Shown here in pieces: positions 9,152 to 18,530 of a stretch of DNA of 64,000 bases. The notes below the pieces were generated by a model, which was given only the letters and a program-made list of their open reading frames with translations, had not been told where the DNA came from and ran no database searches. Location: assembly GCF_044005705.1 (NCBI RefSeq), contig NZ_JBIPKE010000020.1, positions 682,001-746,000 of the forward strand, given 5' to 3'. The stretch is from Marinoscillum luteum. GTDB lineage: Bacteria > Bacteroidota > Bacteroidia > Cytophagales > Cyclobacteriaceae. Within the stretch, counting starts at the first letter, position 1. Every line of letters begins with the position of its first letter. The position numbers and the translations under genes are program-made.

Positions 9152-11887
9152 CTACTGGCGATGGATCACTAACTTTCGACCAATCTGTTCGCCATTTTTC
9201 AAGATCACGGATACCATATACATTCCGTTTTTGAGTCCTGATATATCCACCTGATTCACTTCGAGGGATGTAAAATCCTCACCGTCTTTGATCAAAACCA
9301 CCTTACCATTGATGTCATAAATCATAAGATCGTGAATTTGGGACTCAATTTCCAGATCAATTCTCAGGAAGTTATCTGCCGGATTGGGATAAATCGTGAG
9401 AGCAGCAACCTCCTTGGACGGAATGGGCACCACATCGGCATTACGGGCGCTACCGGAGCCTTCCACCAGTTCAAAATCATCCACATAAAGGTTGTTTCCC
9501 GGACTCTCATTGTAGACCACAACTACCACAGAGTTGTCATTTGCACCAGTGGTAAAGGTGTTTTGAATTAACGAATAGCTGGTTCCGGCATTGATGGTCA
9601 CGCTATATTCAGAGGAGGGTCCGTTATAATCCTCAACGATCAGGTATCCTGTAGAACCAGATGAAGCCGCCTTGGCAAATGCCGATATCGTGTATTCAGT
9701 ATTTGGCTGGAGTCCTGTAAAAGTGCGCTGCACGAGATTATCATAAACGATCTCACCGGCGTAGGTTCCAGTACGGGCATTGCCGGAAATTCGGCCATTT
9801 CCTAAATAGCCCCAAACCCACGGGGAATCACCTTCTTCGAAACTCATGTTATCAAACTGGTATTCCACGAGCCCCACTATCTCCATTATTTCAAAATCAT
9901 CTACAAACAAATCATTTCCCACGGATTCATTGTATACCGAGATTTGGGCTGATGTATCTGAAGCCCCTGTGGTGAAGGTATTTTCGAAGATGTTGTAAAT
10001 GGAGTCAGTGCTGGCCGTGATGCTGATCTGAGAGCTGGCTCCGTCAAAATCACTGGCAATGAGGTATGCCGTACCGCCCGAGGAGGAGGTCTTGAGATAA
10101 GCCGACACTTTGTAGGTGCTATTGGGCTTCAACTCACCAAACGTCCTGATCACCTGATTATCATAGACGACCTTACCGGCATAGGTGCCTGAATACGGGT
10201 TTTCTGCCACTCTTCCATTGCCCAGGTAACCCCATGTCCAGGGACTATCACCCTCTTCGAAACCCAGATTTGCCGCCACTAATCCAGGCGAATGCAGCAC
10301 CTCTGTCAGTTCGAAATCATCTACAAACAGATCATTGCCGGCAGATTCATTATAAACTGATATAGCAACGGAATTGTCACTGGCGCCAGTGGTGAAGGTC
10401 ACCGACTGAGTCTGATAAGTAGTGCCCGCATTCACTGTGGTACTTTGATAAGCACTAGCTCCATCATAATCTTCTAAGATGATGTAAGACACTGACCCGA
10501 TATTCGCAGCCTTTACACCTACTGACAGTACATACTGCTGATTGGGCTTCAGACCTGTAACGGTCCTGGCTACTTGATTGTCATAGACTATCTTACCAGA
10601 ATAAGTGCCTGTTTGTGCATTGCTGGAAACACGTCCATTGCCCAGGTAACCCCAAACCCACGGTGAGTCACCATCCTCAAAGCCGCCATTGGCCAGTAAA
10701 TTGGACTGATTGGTACCTGTATCCCACCATCCAGCATTGGCATTGGGAGAACTATCTACAGTTAGGTCCACAAAATTTGTCCCTCCGGGAGGAGGCCCCA
10801 CACTATCAATGCCTGCACCATCAAACCAATGTGCAATGTACCCATCTGAGTGTATGGCTATCCGATCAAAAGAGGCATATTGCTCGAATACCCCCCGGGC
10901 ACTGTCCATGTCGGACTCAAACAAGTTGAACCGGGTATTGTCATCTTCGGCATAGATCTCGTCAGCATAGGTTTCATACTCAGAACCTTCCCACAGCCCA
11001 AGGATGTCATCTGTTTCTATACCAACGGAAACAAACTTTTTACCCGGCAAGGAATCTGCCCAATGTAGCAGTCTTGACCCGAAAAAGATGAAGTTGTTAT
11101 TGTTGCTGGTATAATTCATCATGGCCGCATGATGAGCATTTTTTATGTAGTGATAAGCCACATAATTATTTTCACCTTCATAAGTGATCGTCTCATAGCT
11201 TACCCATGATGGACGGAGTGCCGCTGAATGATAGAACGGACGCGCACCCTGACTTTTGAGTACCACATTCCAGGCATCTGCTCTCTGAGTGGCCGTCTTA
11301 CAATAATCGAGGTAAGGAACATGGAACCGCTCACTCTTGGGCTCCTGGTCAAACTGAACCCCATGAAACCCACCATTGGGATGACGCTGATTAAATTTAC
11401 CAACAGCATCCATGATCTGGTTCGCCGCTGTGATATGTTCATTATTGGGCACATTGCCCATAGTATCCACTGAGGCCATCAGAGATCCATCTGGCCTATA
11501 CAGATAATTACCTTCCTCATCAGTCTCTATGAACGCCCAGTTATAATAGAGCGCCCAAACCTTGACTCCTCTGGCATTTGCTTTGGTAATAAAAGCCGCC
11601 AGGGAATCCTGGTAAGCCAGAGATCCAATTTCAGAGTCATTCTTGAGAGAAGATGACCACTGCCACTCAGGTATGCAATACATGTACACTTCTGAGATGG
11701 ACTTATTGGCACAGAAATCCAAATAAGCATCCTGAACCTCAGCACTGGAGGTTCCAAGATTTCGCCAGGACCAGTGTCCACGGCGAACTGACTTATCCAA
11801 CAAATCCCAGTCATTGTGGGCGGTGTTCTGAGCGAAACCGCCATAAGTGCTTAATGCTAAAAAGAGGTAAAATAAATACTTTCTCAT
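9152..11887 (-). CDS. Secreted putative glycan-active protein with three binding modules and T9SS sorting domain
   Basis: A 911-residue secreted protein whose signal peptide ends near Gln20. Residues about 25-365 form an uncharacterised, probably TIM-barrel-like domain: alternating strands such as ISEVYMYCIPEWQ, VKVWALYYNWAF and GGFHGVQFDQEP (177-182 in the last), with D180/E182 as candidate acidic residues. I recognise no named CAZy family. Three near-identical modules follow at a 140-residue spacing (about 398-532, 538-672, 678-808), each opening with FEEGDSPWVWGYLGNGR-like sequence and ending NDLFVDDFE; they look like jelly-roll carbohydrate-binding modules of the CBM4/9-like superfamily. 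The C-terminus (about 829-911; IYPNPADN, SGLKNGMYMVSV) is a type A T9SS sorting domain. As first gene of the SusC/SusD operon it is probably the surface enzyme for this locus. Confidence 0.8.
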   Translation of the reverse strand: MRKYLFYLFLALSTYGGFAQNTAHNDWDLLDKSVRRGHWSWRNLGTSSAEVQDAYLDFCANKSISEVYMYCIPEWQWSSSLKNDSEIGSLAYQDSLAAFITKANARGVKVWALYYNWAFIETDEEGNYLYRPDGSLMASVDTMGNVPNNEHITAANQIMDAVGKFNQRHPNGGFHGVQFDQEPKSERFHVPYLDYCKTATQRADAWNVVLKSQGARPFYHSAALRPSWVSYETITYEGENNYVAYHYIKNAHHAAMMNYTSNNNNFIFFGSRLLHWADSLPGKKFVSVGIETDDILGLWEGSEYETYADEIYAEDDNTRFNLFESDMDSARGVFEQYASFDRIAIHSDGYIAHWFDGAGIDSVGPPPGGTNFVDLTVDSSPNANAGWWDTGTNQSNLLANGGFEDGDSPWVWGYLGNGRVSSNAQTGTYSGKIVYDNQVARTVTGLKPNQQYVLSVGVKAANIGSVSYIILEDYDGASAYQSTTVNAGTTYQTQSVTFTTGASDNSVAISVYNESAGNDLFVDDFELTEVLHSPGLVAANLGFEEGDSPWTWGYLGNGRVAENPYSGTYAGKVVYDNQVIRTFGELKPNSTYKVSAYLKTSSSGGTAYLIASDFDGASSQISITASTDSIYNIFENTFTTGASDTSAQISVYNESVGNDLFVDDFEIMEIVGLVEYQFDNMSFEEGDSPWVWGYLGNGRISGNARTGTYAGEIVYDNLVQRTFTGLQPNTEYTISAFAKAASSGSTGYLIVEDYNGPSSEYSVTINAGTSYSLIQNTFTTGANDNSVVVVVYNESPGNNLYVDDFELVEGSGSARNADVVPIPSKEVAALTIYPNPADNFLRIDLEIESQIHDLMIYDINGKVVLIKDGEDFTSLEVNQVDISGLKNGMYMVSVILKNGEQIGRKLVIHRQ
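9464..9856 (-). repeat. Third copy of tandem binding module (coding repeat)
   Basis: Encodes residues about 678-808 of the secreted 911-residue protein. It shares the SPWVWGYLGNGR opening and the YVDDFE ending with the two modules upstream. Confidence 0.85.
9872..10276 (-). repeat. Second copy of tandem binding module (coding repeat)
   Basis: Encodes residues about 538-672. It aligns with the other two copies without large gaps; the repeat period is 420 bp. Confidence 0.85.
10292..10696 (-). repeat. First copy of tandem binding module (coding repeat)
   Basis: Encodes residues about 398-532 of the secreted protein, directly after the unknown N-terminal domain and a proline/glycine linker (VGPPPGGT). 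Confidence 0.85.
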
Positions 11888-11913
11888 ACTTTAGTTTTTT
11901 TGGTTTGGTAGTC

Positions 11914-11927
11914 ACTCCCGAGGGAGT
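11914..11927. promoter_or_regulatory. Inverted repeat in the leader of the SusC/SusD operon
   Basis: ACTCCC-GA-GGGAGT, a perfect 6-bp inverted repeat with a 2-bp spacer, lies 27-40 bp upstream of the start codon of the first operon gene. It could be an operator for the hybrid two-component regulator encoded just upstream, or a leader hairpin. No standard Bacteroidota promoter (TAnnTTTG) was evident beside it. Confidence 0.3.
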
Positions 11928-12061
11928 CAGACAGACACCATTTGGTATCCGTTCACCGAACAAACTACGCCAAAAAACGAGGGAAAAGCTGGGGGGCATT
12001 GTTGCGAAAATAAGGGGTAAATGTTTCTGTAATCCCTTCACAAAGCCTTTACAATAGGTTT

Positions 12062-15000
12062 TCACTTGCGATTCAGCTCTGAGGGTTTGCTCCCCGCCTT
12101 ATAATCGGATGGGGTAACCCCGAAATGCTCCTTAAAGGAGTTTCTAAAATGTTTCACATCGTTGAGGCCCACCTCATAGCAGATTTGCGTGAGGTTGCCA
12201 AAATTCTTCTCTATCAAATAGGCTGCTTGTTTCATTCTGATTTTTTTAATGAAAGCATTAGCCGAACAACCGGTCAGGTTCTTCATCTTTCGAAAGAGCA
12301 CAGTGCGGCTCAGATTCAATTGATCCGCCAGCATCTCTGTGGTGAATGATTCGTTTTTCAGATTGTTTTCTACCAAATCTATGGCTTGCTGGAGGAAACG
12401 CTCATCTTCAGAATTGACTGTAATGTCTTTCGGCTCCACATGAGGTTCCATCGCAAAGCGATCCCGTAGAATCTTGCGAGATGTAATGATACTTTTGATA
12501 TGGCTTTTTAACACTTCTCCGTTAAACGGCTTGGTCATATAGGCATCAGCACCAAATTCATAACCTTCAACCTGATGTTCATCAGAGGTTTTGGCTGACA
12601 ATAGAATAATCGGTATATGAGAGGTGATATAATTGGATTTCAACTGTCGACATAGCTCGTACCCGTCCATGATCGGCATCACCACATCGCTAATCACTAT
12701 ATCAGGCTGGAGTTCCCGGGCCAATTCGAGACCTTCCTGACCATTTTTAGCCATAAAGACCCTGTAGTCAGTATTGAATACCCGCTTGAGCAAGGTGAGA
12801 ACCTCCGCATTATCTTCAACAATCAGTACGGTAAAAACCAGCTCAACATCGCCTGGATCATTTTCGTGCACCTCCGTTTCTAACAGATCCGGCCACCCAT
12901 TGAGCTCACGATGCTGGTTCCCTTCGGTGAGTTCCATGTTTTCATCTGGTATATAATCTGCGATGTGGTCTTTGGAAGCTGGAAGAACAACCCTAAATGT
13001 AGTACCCTGACCGAGTTCGCTTTCTACAGAAATCATCCCCTGCTGTATTTCCACAAGCCTTTGTGTAAAGGCCAACCCGATTCCTGAACCCTGAAAGTGT
13101 TCTTCTCCTTCCGAGTTTACCTGATAAAACCGCCTGAAGATTCCTTCGAGATTTGCCTTGTCTATGCCTCGTCCGGTGTCCTTCACTTCCAAAATCATTA
13201 CTTTCTTGATTTCTTTATTGCCTAAATGCCCCTTATTATCCGTCACCAGAAGGGTCACTCTGACTGTGCCTCCGGAATCTGAAAATTTCAAGGCATTTGA
13301 AATCAGGTTAAATAGAATTTTTTCCAGCTTATCTTCATCATACCAGCAGTACTGACCTGAAAAGTCACTGTGGAACTCTATTTTTTTGGACTGGCGCTCG
13401 GCAGAATAGCGGAAAAAATTAATGACTTCATCGATTTGCTCATTGACATCTACTTTGGAAACACTCACTCCAAGGCTGTCATTCTCGATCTTTCGAAAGT
13501 CCAAAAGCTGATTGATAAGCATGAGGAGTTTTTGTGTGTTTTGATAGATCGCATTGAGTGGGCTACCCCATCTCACATCTGTGGCCTTAGCTACTACCAG
13601 TTCATCCAAATAACCTTTAATCAAGGTAAGCGGAGTTCTTAGCTCATGGGAAATATTGGTAAAAAACCTGAGTTTGGTTTGTGTGAGTTCATGCTCTTTG
13701 GCTTTCTCTATTTTGGCTATTTTCAACTCATTGTTAGATTTTATGATCCGGTGGATCAGGTACAAAATCCCTATTAAAGCCAAAATGTAGATGATCCTTG
13801 CTTCTGTGGATTGCAAAAAATGAGGAAGGATGATCACTTCTACCTCAGCCCCGTTATTGCTTGTCTGTGATTCCTTTTTTACCAAAAACCGATATGTTCC
13901 AGGGTCCAGGTTGGTATATGATGCCTCGTTGCTGTTGGTTTTGATCCATTGTTTATCAAATCCCTCCAACTTATACTGAAAGTGGTCAATGTGATTGCTC
14001 TTGTAGTTGAGGGTGGAAAAACGAAACGAAATCGAATTCTCGTCACTGGCCAGTTCAATTCTTTCAGTCTGAGAGATATCATCTGCGAGGAGGACCCTGC
14101 CAGCTATGACTTCTCCATGACTGACCGTTTGGTTTAGCAACCGAAACTGGGTCAACCTCACCGGAAAATTAGTTTCCGAGAACGTAATGCTATCAGGATG
14201 AATGATGTTTAGCCCGAGAATACTCCCGAAATAAATAAAGCCTTCCCGATCTTTGAGTATGGATCGGGGATTAAAGGAGTATGACTGTAGGTTGTTTGTA
14301 AGATCAAAGTTGTAAAATCGCTCAGTCTGCTTTTGCAGACACGAAATTCCGTATTTGGTTCCCATCCAGATCTGTCCATTGTCTGCCGCAATGATGGATT
14401 TAATATTATCATCCGCCAGTCCGTCGGTTTGATCATAAATCAAAAACCGGTCTGCCCCGAGTGGCGAACTGTAGGAGATTTTGTTAAGTCCTCGCATGGT
14501 AGCCACCCAGATAACTCCATCACTTTCTACTATCTGATTGACTTCATTGTGGGATAATGAATGATCATTGTCAGGATCATGTTGCAATCGCACGAAGGAA
14601 TCGACTCCTATATTTTTGACGGCTATCCCATTGTTGGTCCCGACCCATAGCCGCCCTGAACTGTCGGAAAACAAACAGTAAACCGCATTGCTATTCAGCG
14701 AAGAAGAATCCCCCTCTATATTCCTGTATCGTTTGGTGGTTTTTTCCTGATTATTGATCTTGAGTAAACCGTTCGTTCTGGTGGCCATCCAGAAATTACC
14801 ATCCGGAGTCTCTATGGCATCGGCTATTCTGTCGACAGACTGATTTTCAATCCAGGTAATCTTACTCAGGTGCCCCTCACGTGTGTCGTATTTGTACCAA
14901 CCCTTTACCGAAATATTGATCCACAGATTATCCCTGGAGTCCTTGAACAAAAAATCCACAGGGCCCAGACCTGAGAGTTCTCTTACTTTTTCAAATTCCT

Positions 15001-16267
15001 CCCGCACGCCTGACTTGGGCAGGTAGGTGGATCGGTAAACCCCGCGTCGTGAAGTGGCTAGCCATATAGTTTGGTTATGGGTTTCCACTATCGACACCAC
15101 GCTCTTCTGGCTTTTCATATCAGCCTCATCATCGAGCAGTGTGGGCCTCATAAACTGATTTCTGCCCGGATGCACTACAGCAATATCATTACCGAAGGTG
15201 CCTAACCAGATGTTTTCCTGTCTGTCCTTAAAGAGTGAAATGATGATATCATTTGGGATGCTGTTCTTGCTGTCCCGATTGTATTGGAAATTTTGGAAGG
15301 TTTCAGTGGTCGGATCAAAGTTATAGAGCCCCAACCCGTAGGAAGCGATCCAAATGATCCCATCACTGGTCCGCACCGCCTTGTAAAACGCACTTGGCTG
15401 ACTATCCTGGGCTTTCCAGTTGTGAAACTGTAGTACCTCAGAAAACTTCGTATCCATCTGTAACCGGGACAGCCCATCCTCCCAGGACGTCAACCAGACT
15501 GACTTGGTTTTCTGATCTACTTCAATATCTGAATATCGGATTTTGACATCAGCACTCTCCTTTCTGATGGGCCAAATGTGTCGAAAAACATCGTCTGAGG
15601 CCATTCTATAGACACCAAGATCCTTAATCGAAACCCATAGCGCATCTTCTGAAGTCTTCAGTGACTCGATGGTAGAATTCTCAAAATAGGTACTTAGCAG
15701 GGGCCGATCCTCCAGGTTATGACTCCACGATATCTTGGTCAACCCCTCTTCCAAAGTGCCCACCCAAATATCGCCACCCTGATCCTCCGTGAGGCGATAG
15801 GCCCACTTATTCTGCAGCAGAGAGTAGGTACTACTGCCATCGACACCCTGAAACAGAACGTATTTGGAACTAGATAAATCAATGCACGAAACTCCCCTTT
15901 GGTGGGCAATCCACAAGTGTCCTGAGGATGATCTTACAATTTCTTCAATGCCCTGAATCCTTAGATGGAGATCCGGCTCATTGACGGGGTGAAAAGGCAT
16001 CAGTGTGTAGCCATCATACTTTATTACCCCTTCGTAAGTGGCAATCCAGATAAACCCAGCCTCATCCTGAATCAGATCGGACACATCGGTCACCGGTTGA
16101 TCAAGGGTATGAATGCGATTAATATCAGGCTGTGCACCTAGCTCCAATACAAAAAGCCCCATGCCAAAGGCAAGGAGCATTTGCTGTAGTGCTTTGTTGA
16201 TCCCGCTAATTACCAAGTCAATTGTGACCATTCCATTTTCAGTTAAGCCCTCACACAGGTTCATCAC
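12062..16267 (-). CDS. Hybrid two-component system sensor/regulator (HTCS)
   Basis: A 1401-residue one-protein signalling system. A signal/anchor (about 24-45) leads to a periplasmic sensor of two seven-bladed propellers made of Reg_prop repeats (IWIATYEGV, IWVGTLEEG, RLWVGTNNG and others, about 50-690), a Y_Y_Y domain (about 740-815) and a transmembrane helix (about 823-841). The cytoplasmic part has a HisKA domain (SHELRTPL, H874), a HATPase with N, G1 and G2 boxes (NLISNALKFS, DTGRGI, GSGIGLA), a receiver domain with phospho-acceptor D1194 and K1246 (about 1147-1260), and an AraC-type helix-turn-helix (about 1290-1395). Such proteins bind an oligosaccharide in the periplasm and activate adjacent SusC/SusD operons. 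It lies 58 bp after the GH20 gene and upstream of the operon starting at 11887, its likely target. Confidence 0.96.
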   Translation of the reverse strand: MMNLCEGLTENGMVTIDLVISGINKALQQMLLAFGMGLFVLELGAQPDINRIHTLDQPVTDVSDLIQDEAGFIWIATYEGVIKYDGYTLMPFHPVNEPDLHLRIQGIEEIVRSSSGHLWIAHQRGVSCIDLSSSKYVLFQGVDGSSTYSLLQNKWAYRLTEDQGGDIWVGTLEEGLTKISWSHNLEDRPLLSTYFENSTIESLKTSEDALWVSIKDLGVYRMASDDVFRHIWPIRKESADVKIRYSDIEVDQKTKSVWLTSWEDGLSRLQMDTKFSEVLQFHNWKAQDSQPSAFYKAVRTSDGIIWIASYGLGLYNFDPTTETFQNFQYNRDSKNSIPNDIIISLFKDRQENIWLGTFGNDIAVVHPGRNQFMRPTLLDDEADMKSQKSVVSIVETHNQTIWLATSRRGVYRSTYLPKSGVREEFEKVRELSGLGPVDFLFKDSRDNLWINISVKGWYKYDTREGHLSKITWIENQSVDRIADAIETPDGNFWMATRTNGLLKINNQEKTTKRYRNIEGDSSSLNSNAVYCLFSDSSGRLWVGTNNGIAVKNIGVDSFVRLQHDPDNDHSLSHNEVNQIVESDGVIWVATMRGLNKISYSSPLGADRFLIYDQTDGLADDNIKSIIAADNGQIWMGTKYGISCLQKQTERFYNFDLTNNLQSYSFNPRSILKDREGFIYFGSILGLNIIHPDSITFSETNFPVRLTQFRLLNQTVSHGEVIAGRVLLADDISQTERIELASDENSISFRFSTLNYKSNHIDHFQYKLEGFDKQWIKTNSNEASYTNLDPGTYRFLVKKESQTSNNGAEVEVIILPHFLQSTEARIIYILALIGILYLIHRIIKSNNELKIAKIEKAKEHELTQTKLRFFTNISHELRTPLTLIKGYLDELVVAKATDVRWGSPLNAIYQNTQKLLMLINQLLDFRKIENDSLGVSVSKVDVNEQIDEVINFFRYSAERQSKKIEFHSDFSGQYCWYDEDKLEKILFNLISNALKFSDSGGTVRVTLLVTDNKGHLGNKEIKKVMILEVKDTGRGIDKANLEGIFRRFYQVNSEGEEHFQGSGIGLAFTQRLVEIQQGMISVESELGQGTTFRVVLPASKDHIADYIPDENMELTEGNQHRELNGWPDLLETEVHENDPGDVELVFTVLIVEDNAEVLTLLKRVFNTDYRVFMAKNGQEGLELARELQPDIVISDVVMPIMDGYELCRQLKSNYITSHIPIILLSAKTSDEHQVEGYEFGADAYMTKPFNGEVLKSHIKSIITSRKILRDRFAMEPHVEPKDITVNSEDERFLQQAIDLVENNLKNESFTTEMLADQLNLSRTVLFRKMKNLTGCSANAFIKKIRMKQAAYLIEKNFGNLTQICYEVGLNDVKHFRNSFKEHFGVTPSDYKAGSKPSELNRK

Positions 16268-16325
16268 ATCATAAAATAATCATTTTTATTAAAGTGAGGT
16301 AATATGGCTTAGGTCAATTCTTAGA

Positions 16326-17957
16326 CTAGTTGCTTTTCTCAACGGACTGGGCTATCGGGATTGGGGCAAAATAAATTCCTCTCCCCTCCCAGCCTTTGCT
16401 GTACACTTCCAAACTGGAGAGAAATCTGGTGTAATCTTTTTGCTTCACATTGGTCCACCCTACCTCTGCATAGGCGGCAATCCTCGGGAAAATCTGATAA
16501 TGCAATTGCCCTTTACTCGGAGCCCATTCTGTCCACATCTGACAGCCCAGGCCAATAACCTTATCATGGTACTGGGGCTGCAGACCATCCGGAACTGGAT
16601 TGTATTCATAAGCCATCTGCAGAGGGATATTTCTGTAGGCGTAATTTAGATAGGTATTGGAGTGCAATGAATTGACAATGTCATAGTCAGAAGAAGCCGC
16701 CTCGGTAGCCATAGCCAGATCTCCTTTCCAGAAGTGCACCACCGACTCTTTGGCAAGCTCCTGGTCGGATTGAGTGTCTGATTCATCCTGATAGTGATGC
16801 AAATTCAATCCCAAAATCTCATTCCACCCCATCATACGACGACCCTTGCTCTGAAGGTAAGCCGATATGTTGTTGGTAAAATGCACCTGTAATTCTGCCG
16901 GGGTTGAAAGTCCCTGCTCTGCCATATATGCCTGAATGGAGGGGGATTCTTTCCACTGATCATATTTTACCTCGTCGCCACCAATGTGAATGACTTCAGA
17001 AGGAAACAAGTCCATAATTTCATCGAGCACATCATGCAAAAACTGAATAACTTTAGGATCTGACACGTCGTAGACGTTGTAGAACACCCCAAAGGTGGTG
17101 GGTACATCAATTTTCTCCTTGGAGGCCCCCAACCAGGAGTATGACGCAATGGCGGCACTGGCATGACCGGGCATTTCGATCTCTGGCACCACAGTAATTT
17201 GCCTTTCAGCGGCATATTGTACTATCTCCCTGATCTCCTCCTGGGTGTAGTATCCGGAATGACGCTCCCCTGTTTGTATAGGACTGTCATATTTTTCAGG
17301 ACCCACCTGTGTACTCGACCGGGTACTTCCAATTTGTGTTAACAGAGGGTATTTCTTGATTTCAACTCTCCAGCCCTGATCATCCACCAGATGCCAGTGA
17401 AAAACATTCATTTTCAGTCGTGCCATTTCATCCAGAAGAACTTTCACCCCTTCTTTCCCACGAAAATGTCTGGACTCATCCAACATGAACGCCCGCCAGC
17501 TAAATCTGGGACCATCAACTATGCGCATATTTTTAAGGACAACTCCCTGAGAAGAATTCACGTTATCGGGAATCAATTGCTTCAAGGTCTGGATGCTATA
17601 GAACCACCCTGTGGCACCTGATGCTATAAGTTTCACTTCGTTTTTCTGGATGTTAATCTCATATTCCTCCCGACCAAATGCCGGTTTCTTTTCAAACACT
17701 ATATTTTTACTTGCTTTGACCTGCAGCACAGGCACCCCCACGTCCTGCAGATAAACATGCAGATCTTCAGCCAGCCCTTTGCTTTCTTTACCAGATATGA
17801 TCCCGGTAGTCTGATCCAACAAAAAGTCTCCCTTGAGCAATTCTATTTTATTGGGATAGGGTAAAATATTAGCTACCTGTCCAAAGCATAGACCTGACAG
17901 TAGGATGAGATACGCATATAGATGACCCCTGAATATGTTTAGCGTGTGGTTCCCCAT
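16326..17957 (-). CDS. GH20 beta-N-acetylhexosaminidase
   Basis: A 543-residue secreted exo-hydrolase that removes terminal beta-linked GlcNAc or GalNAc. After a signal peptide (to about residue 26) there is a GH20b N-terminal domain (about 28-150), then the GH20 TIM barrel (about 152-505). The catalytic pair is visible in HIGGDEVKYDQW (D328 stabilises the substrate acetamido group, E329 is the acid/base). Other family motifs are FHWHLVDDQGWRVEIK, EIEMPGHA and the sugar-binding tryptophans in QMWTEW. There is no C-terminal sorting domain, so it is probably periplasmic. It precedes the HTCS gene by 58 bp, likely in the same transcript, and links the region to a hexosamine-containing glycan or chitin-like oligosaccharide. 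Confidence 0.95.
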   Translation of the reverse strand: MGNHTLNIFRGHLYAYLILLSGLCFGQVANILPYPNKIELLKGDFLLDQTTGIISGKESKGLAEDLHVYLQDVGVPVLQVKASKNIVFEKKPAFGREEYEINIQKNEVKLIASGATGWFYSIQTLKQLIPDNVNSSQGVVLKNMRIVDGPRFSWRAFMLDESRHFRGKEGVKVLLDEMARLKMNVFHWHLVDDQGWRVEIKKYPLLTQIGSTRSSTQVGPEKYDSPIQTGERHSGYYTQEEIREIVQYAAERQITVVPEIEMPGHASAAIASYSWLGASKEKIDVPTTFGVFYNVYDVSDPKVIQFLHDVLDEIMDLFPSEVIHIGGDEVKYDQWKESPSIQAYMAEQGLSTPAELQVHFTNNISAYLQSKGRRMMGWNEILGLNLHHYQDESDTQSDQELAKESVVHFWKGDLAMATEAASSDYDIVNSLHSNTYLNYAYRNIPLQMAYEYNPVPDGLQPQYHDKVIGLGCQMWTEWAPSKGQLHYQIFPRIAAYAEVGWTNVKQKDYTRFLSSLEVYSKGWEGRGIYFAPIPIAQSVEKSN

Positions 17958-18530
17958 GATGATTTCTTAAAATTGAGTTGAAAATTATTTCTAACAAAAA
18001 ACGGGGTATTGACCATTAATTGAAGGGGGTAAGTGTTGCGTTTATAAGGGGGGGATGTTTCTTTTTGGATTGATCGATCCAATAAATATATTAAATCCTG
18101 GAATACCATTGTGGTCAACAGCGTGAACATGTGTTTAACCCTCTCATCTACGAGCGCGAGAAACATAAGGCTGCGAAAGGCCTGGATCAGCGTAAGTTCA
18201 ATTCAAAGAAGTGAAAAACCTGATCGCCTCTTTAAAATGAAACGCTGACTATTTCAGGAAACTTCAGAATAAGTTAGAACGAGACCATAGGCTCGATAAG
18301 GCTCCCCAAACAAAAAAGCCACTCCTGAGAGTGGCTTTTTGTACTATGAAGGGACCTATGCTTTACTACGATAATTAAGTAGCTACATATCCTTTGTAGA
18401 ACTTTTTTCAATTCAAAAGGAGTGACTTTGGGGGATAATGACAACCATAAACCGGACTAAACATAAATACATTCATCCCATTAACTTCCCTCCAAATCAA
18501 ACCTCATTGATGCTAGTAATGGTTGAGTAA
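17958..18530. other. 573-bp gene-poor interval with a strong terminator
   Basis: This separates the GH20 gene from a lipoprotein gene. It holds the GH20 promoter region, including an interrupted inverted repeat TTGGAT-N6-ATCCAA at 18065-18082; a short plus-strand open frame at 18095-18214 without ATG that might be the tail of a lost gene; and a perfect bidirectional terminator hairpin at 18313-18340. Nothing else was recognised. Confidence 0.6.
18313..18340. terminator. Bidirectional rho-independent terminator
   Basis: A perfect 12-bp stem (AAAAAGCCACTC / GAGTGGCTTTTT) with a CTGA loop and A/T tracts at both ends works as a terminator in either direction. It can end transcription from the minus-strand lipoprotein gene at 18531. 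Confidence 0.85.

Noticed and set aside
9464..10696. Regularly spaced repeats resembling a CRISPR or satellite array
   Set aside because: The period is 420 bp, the repeats are coding and in frame, and they correspond to protein modules.
12062..16267. Repeated WIAT/WVGT patterns that might suggest a repeat array or recombination locus
   Set aside because: These are the blades of the Reg_prop sensor propellers, a normal feature of hybrid two-component proteins.
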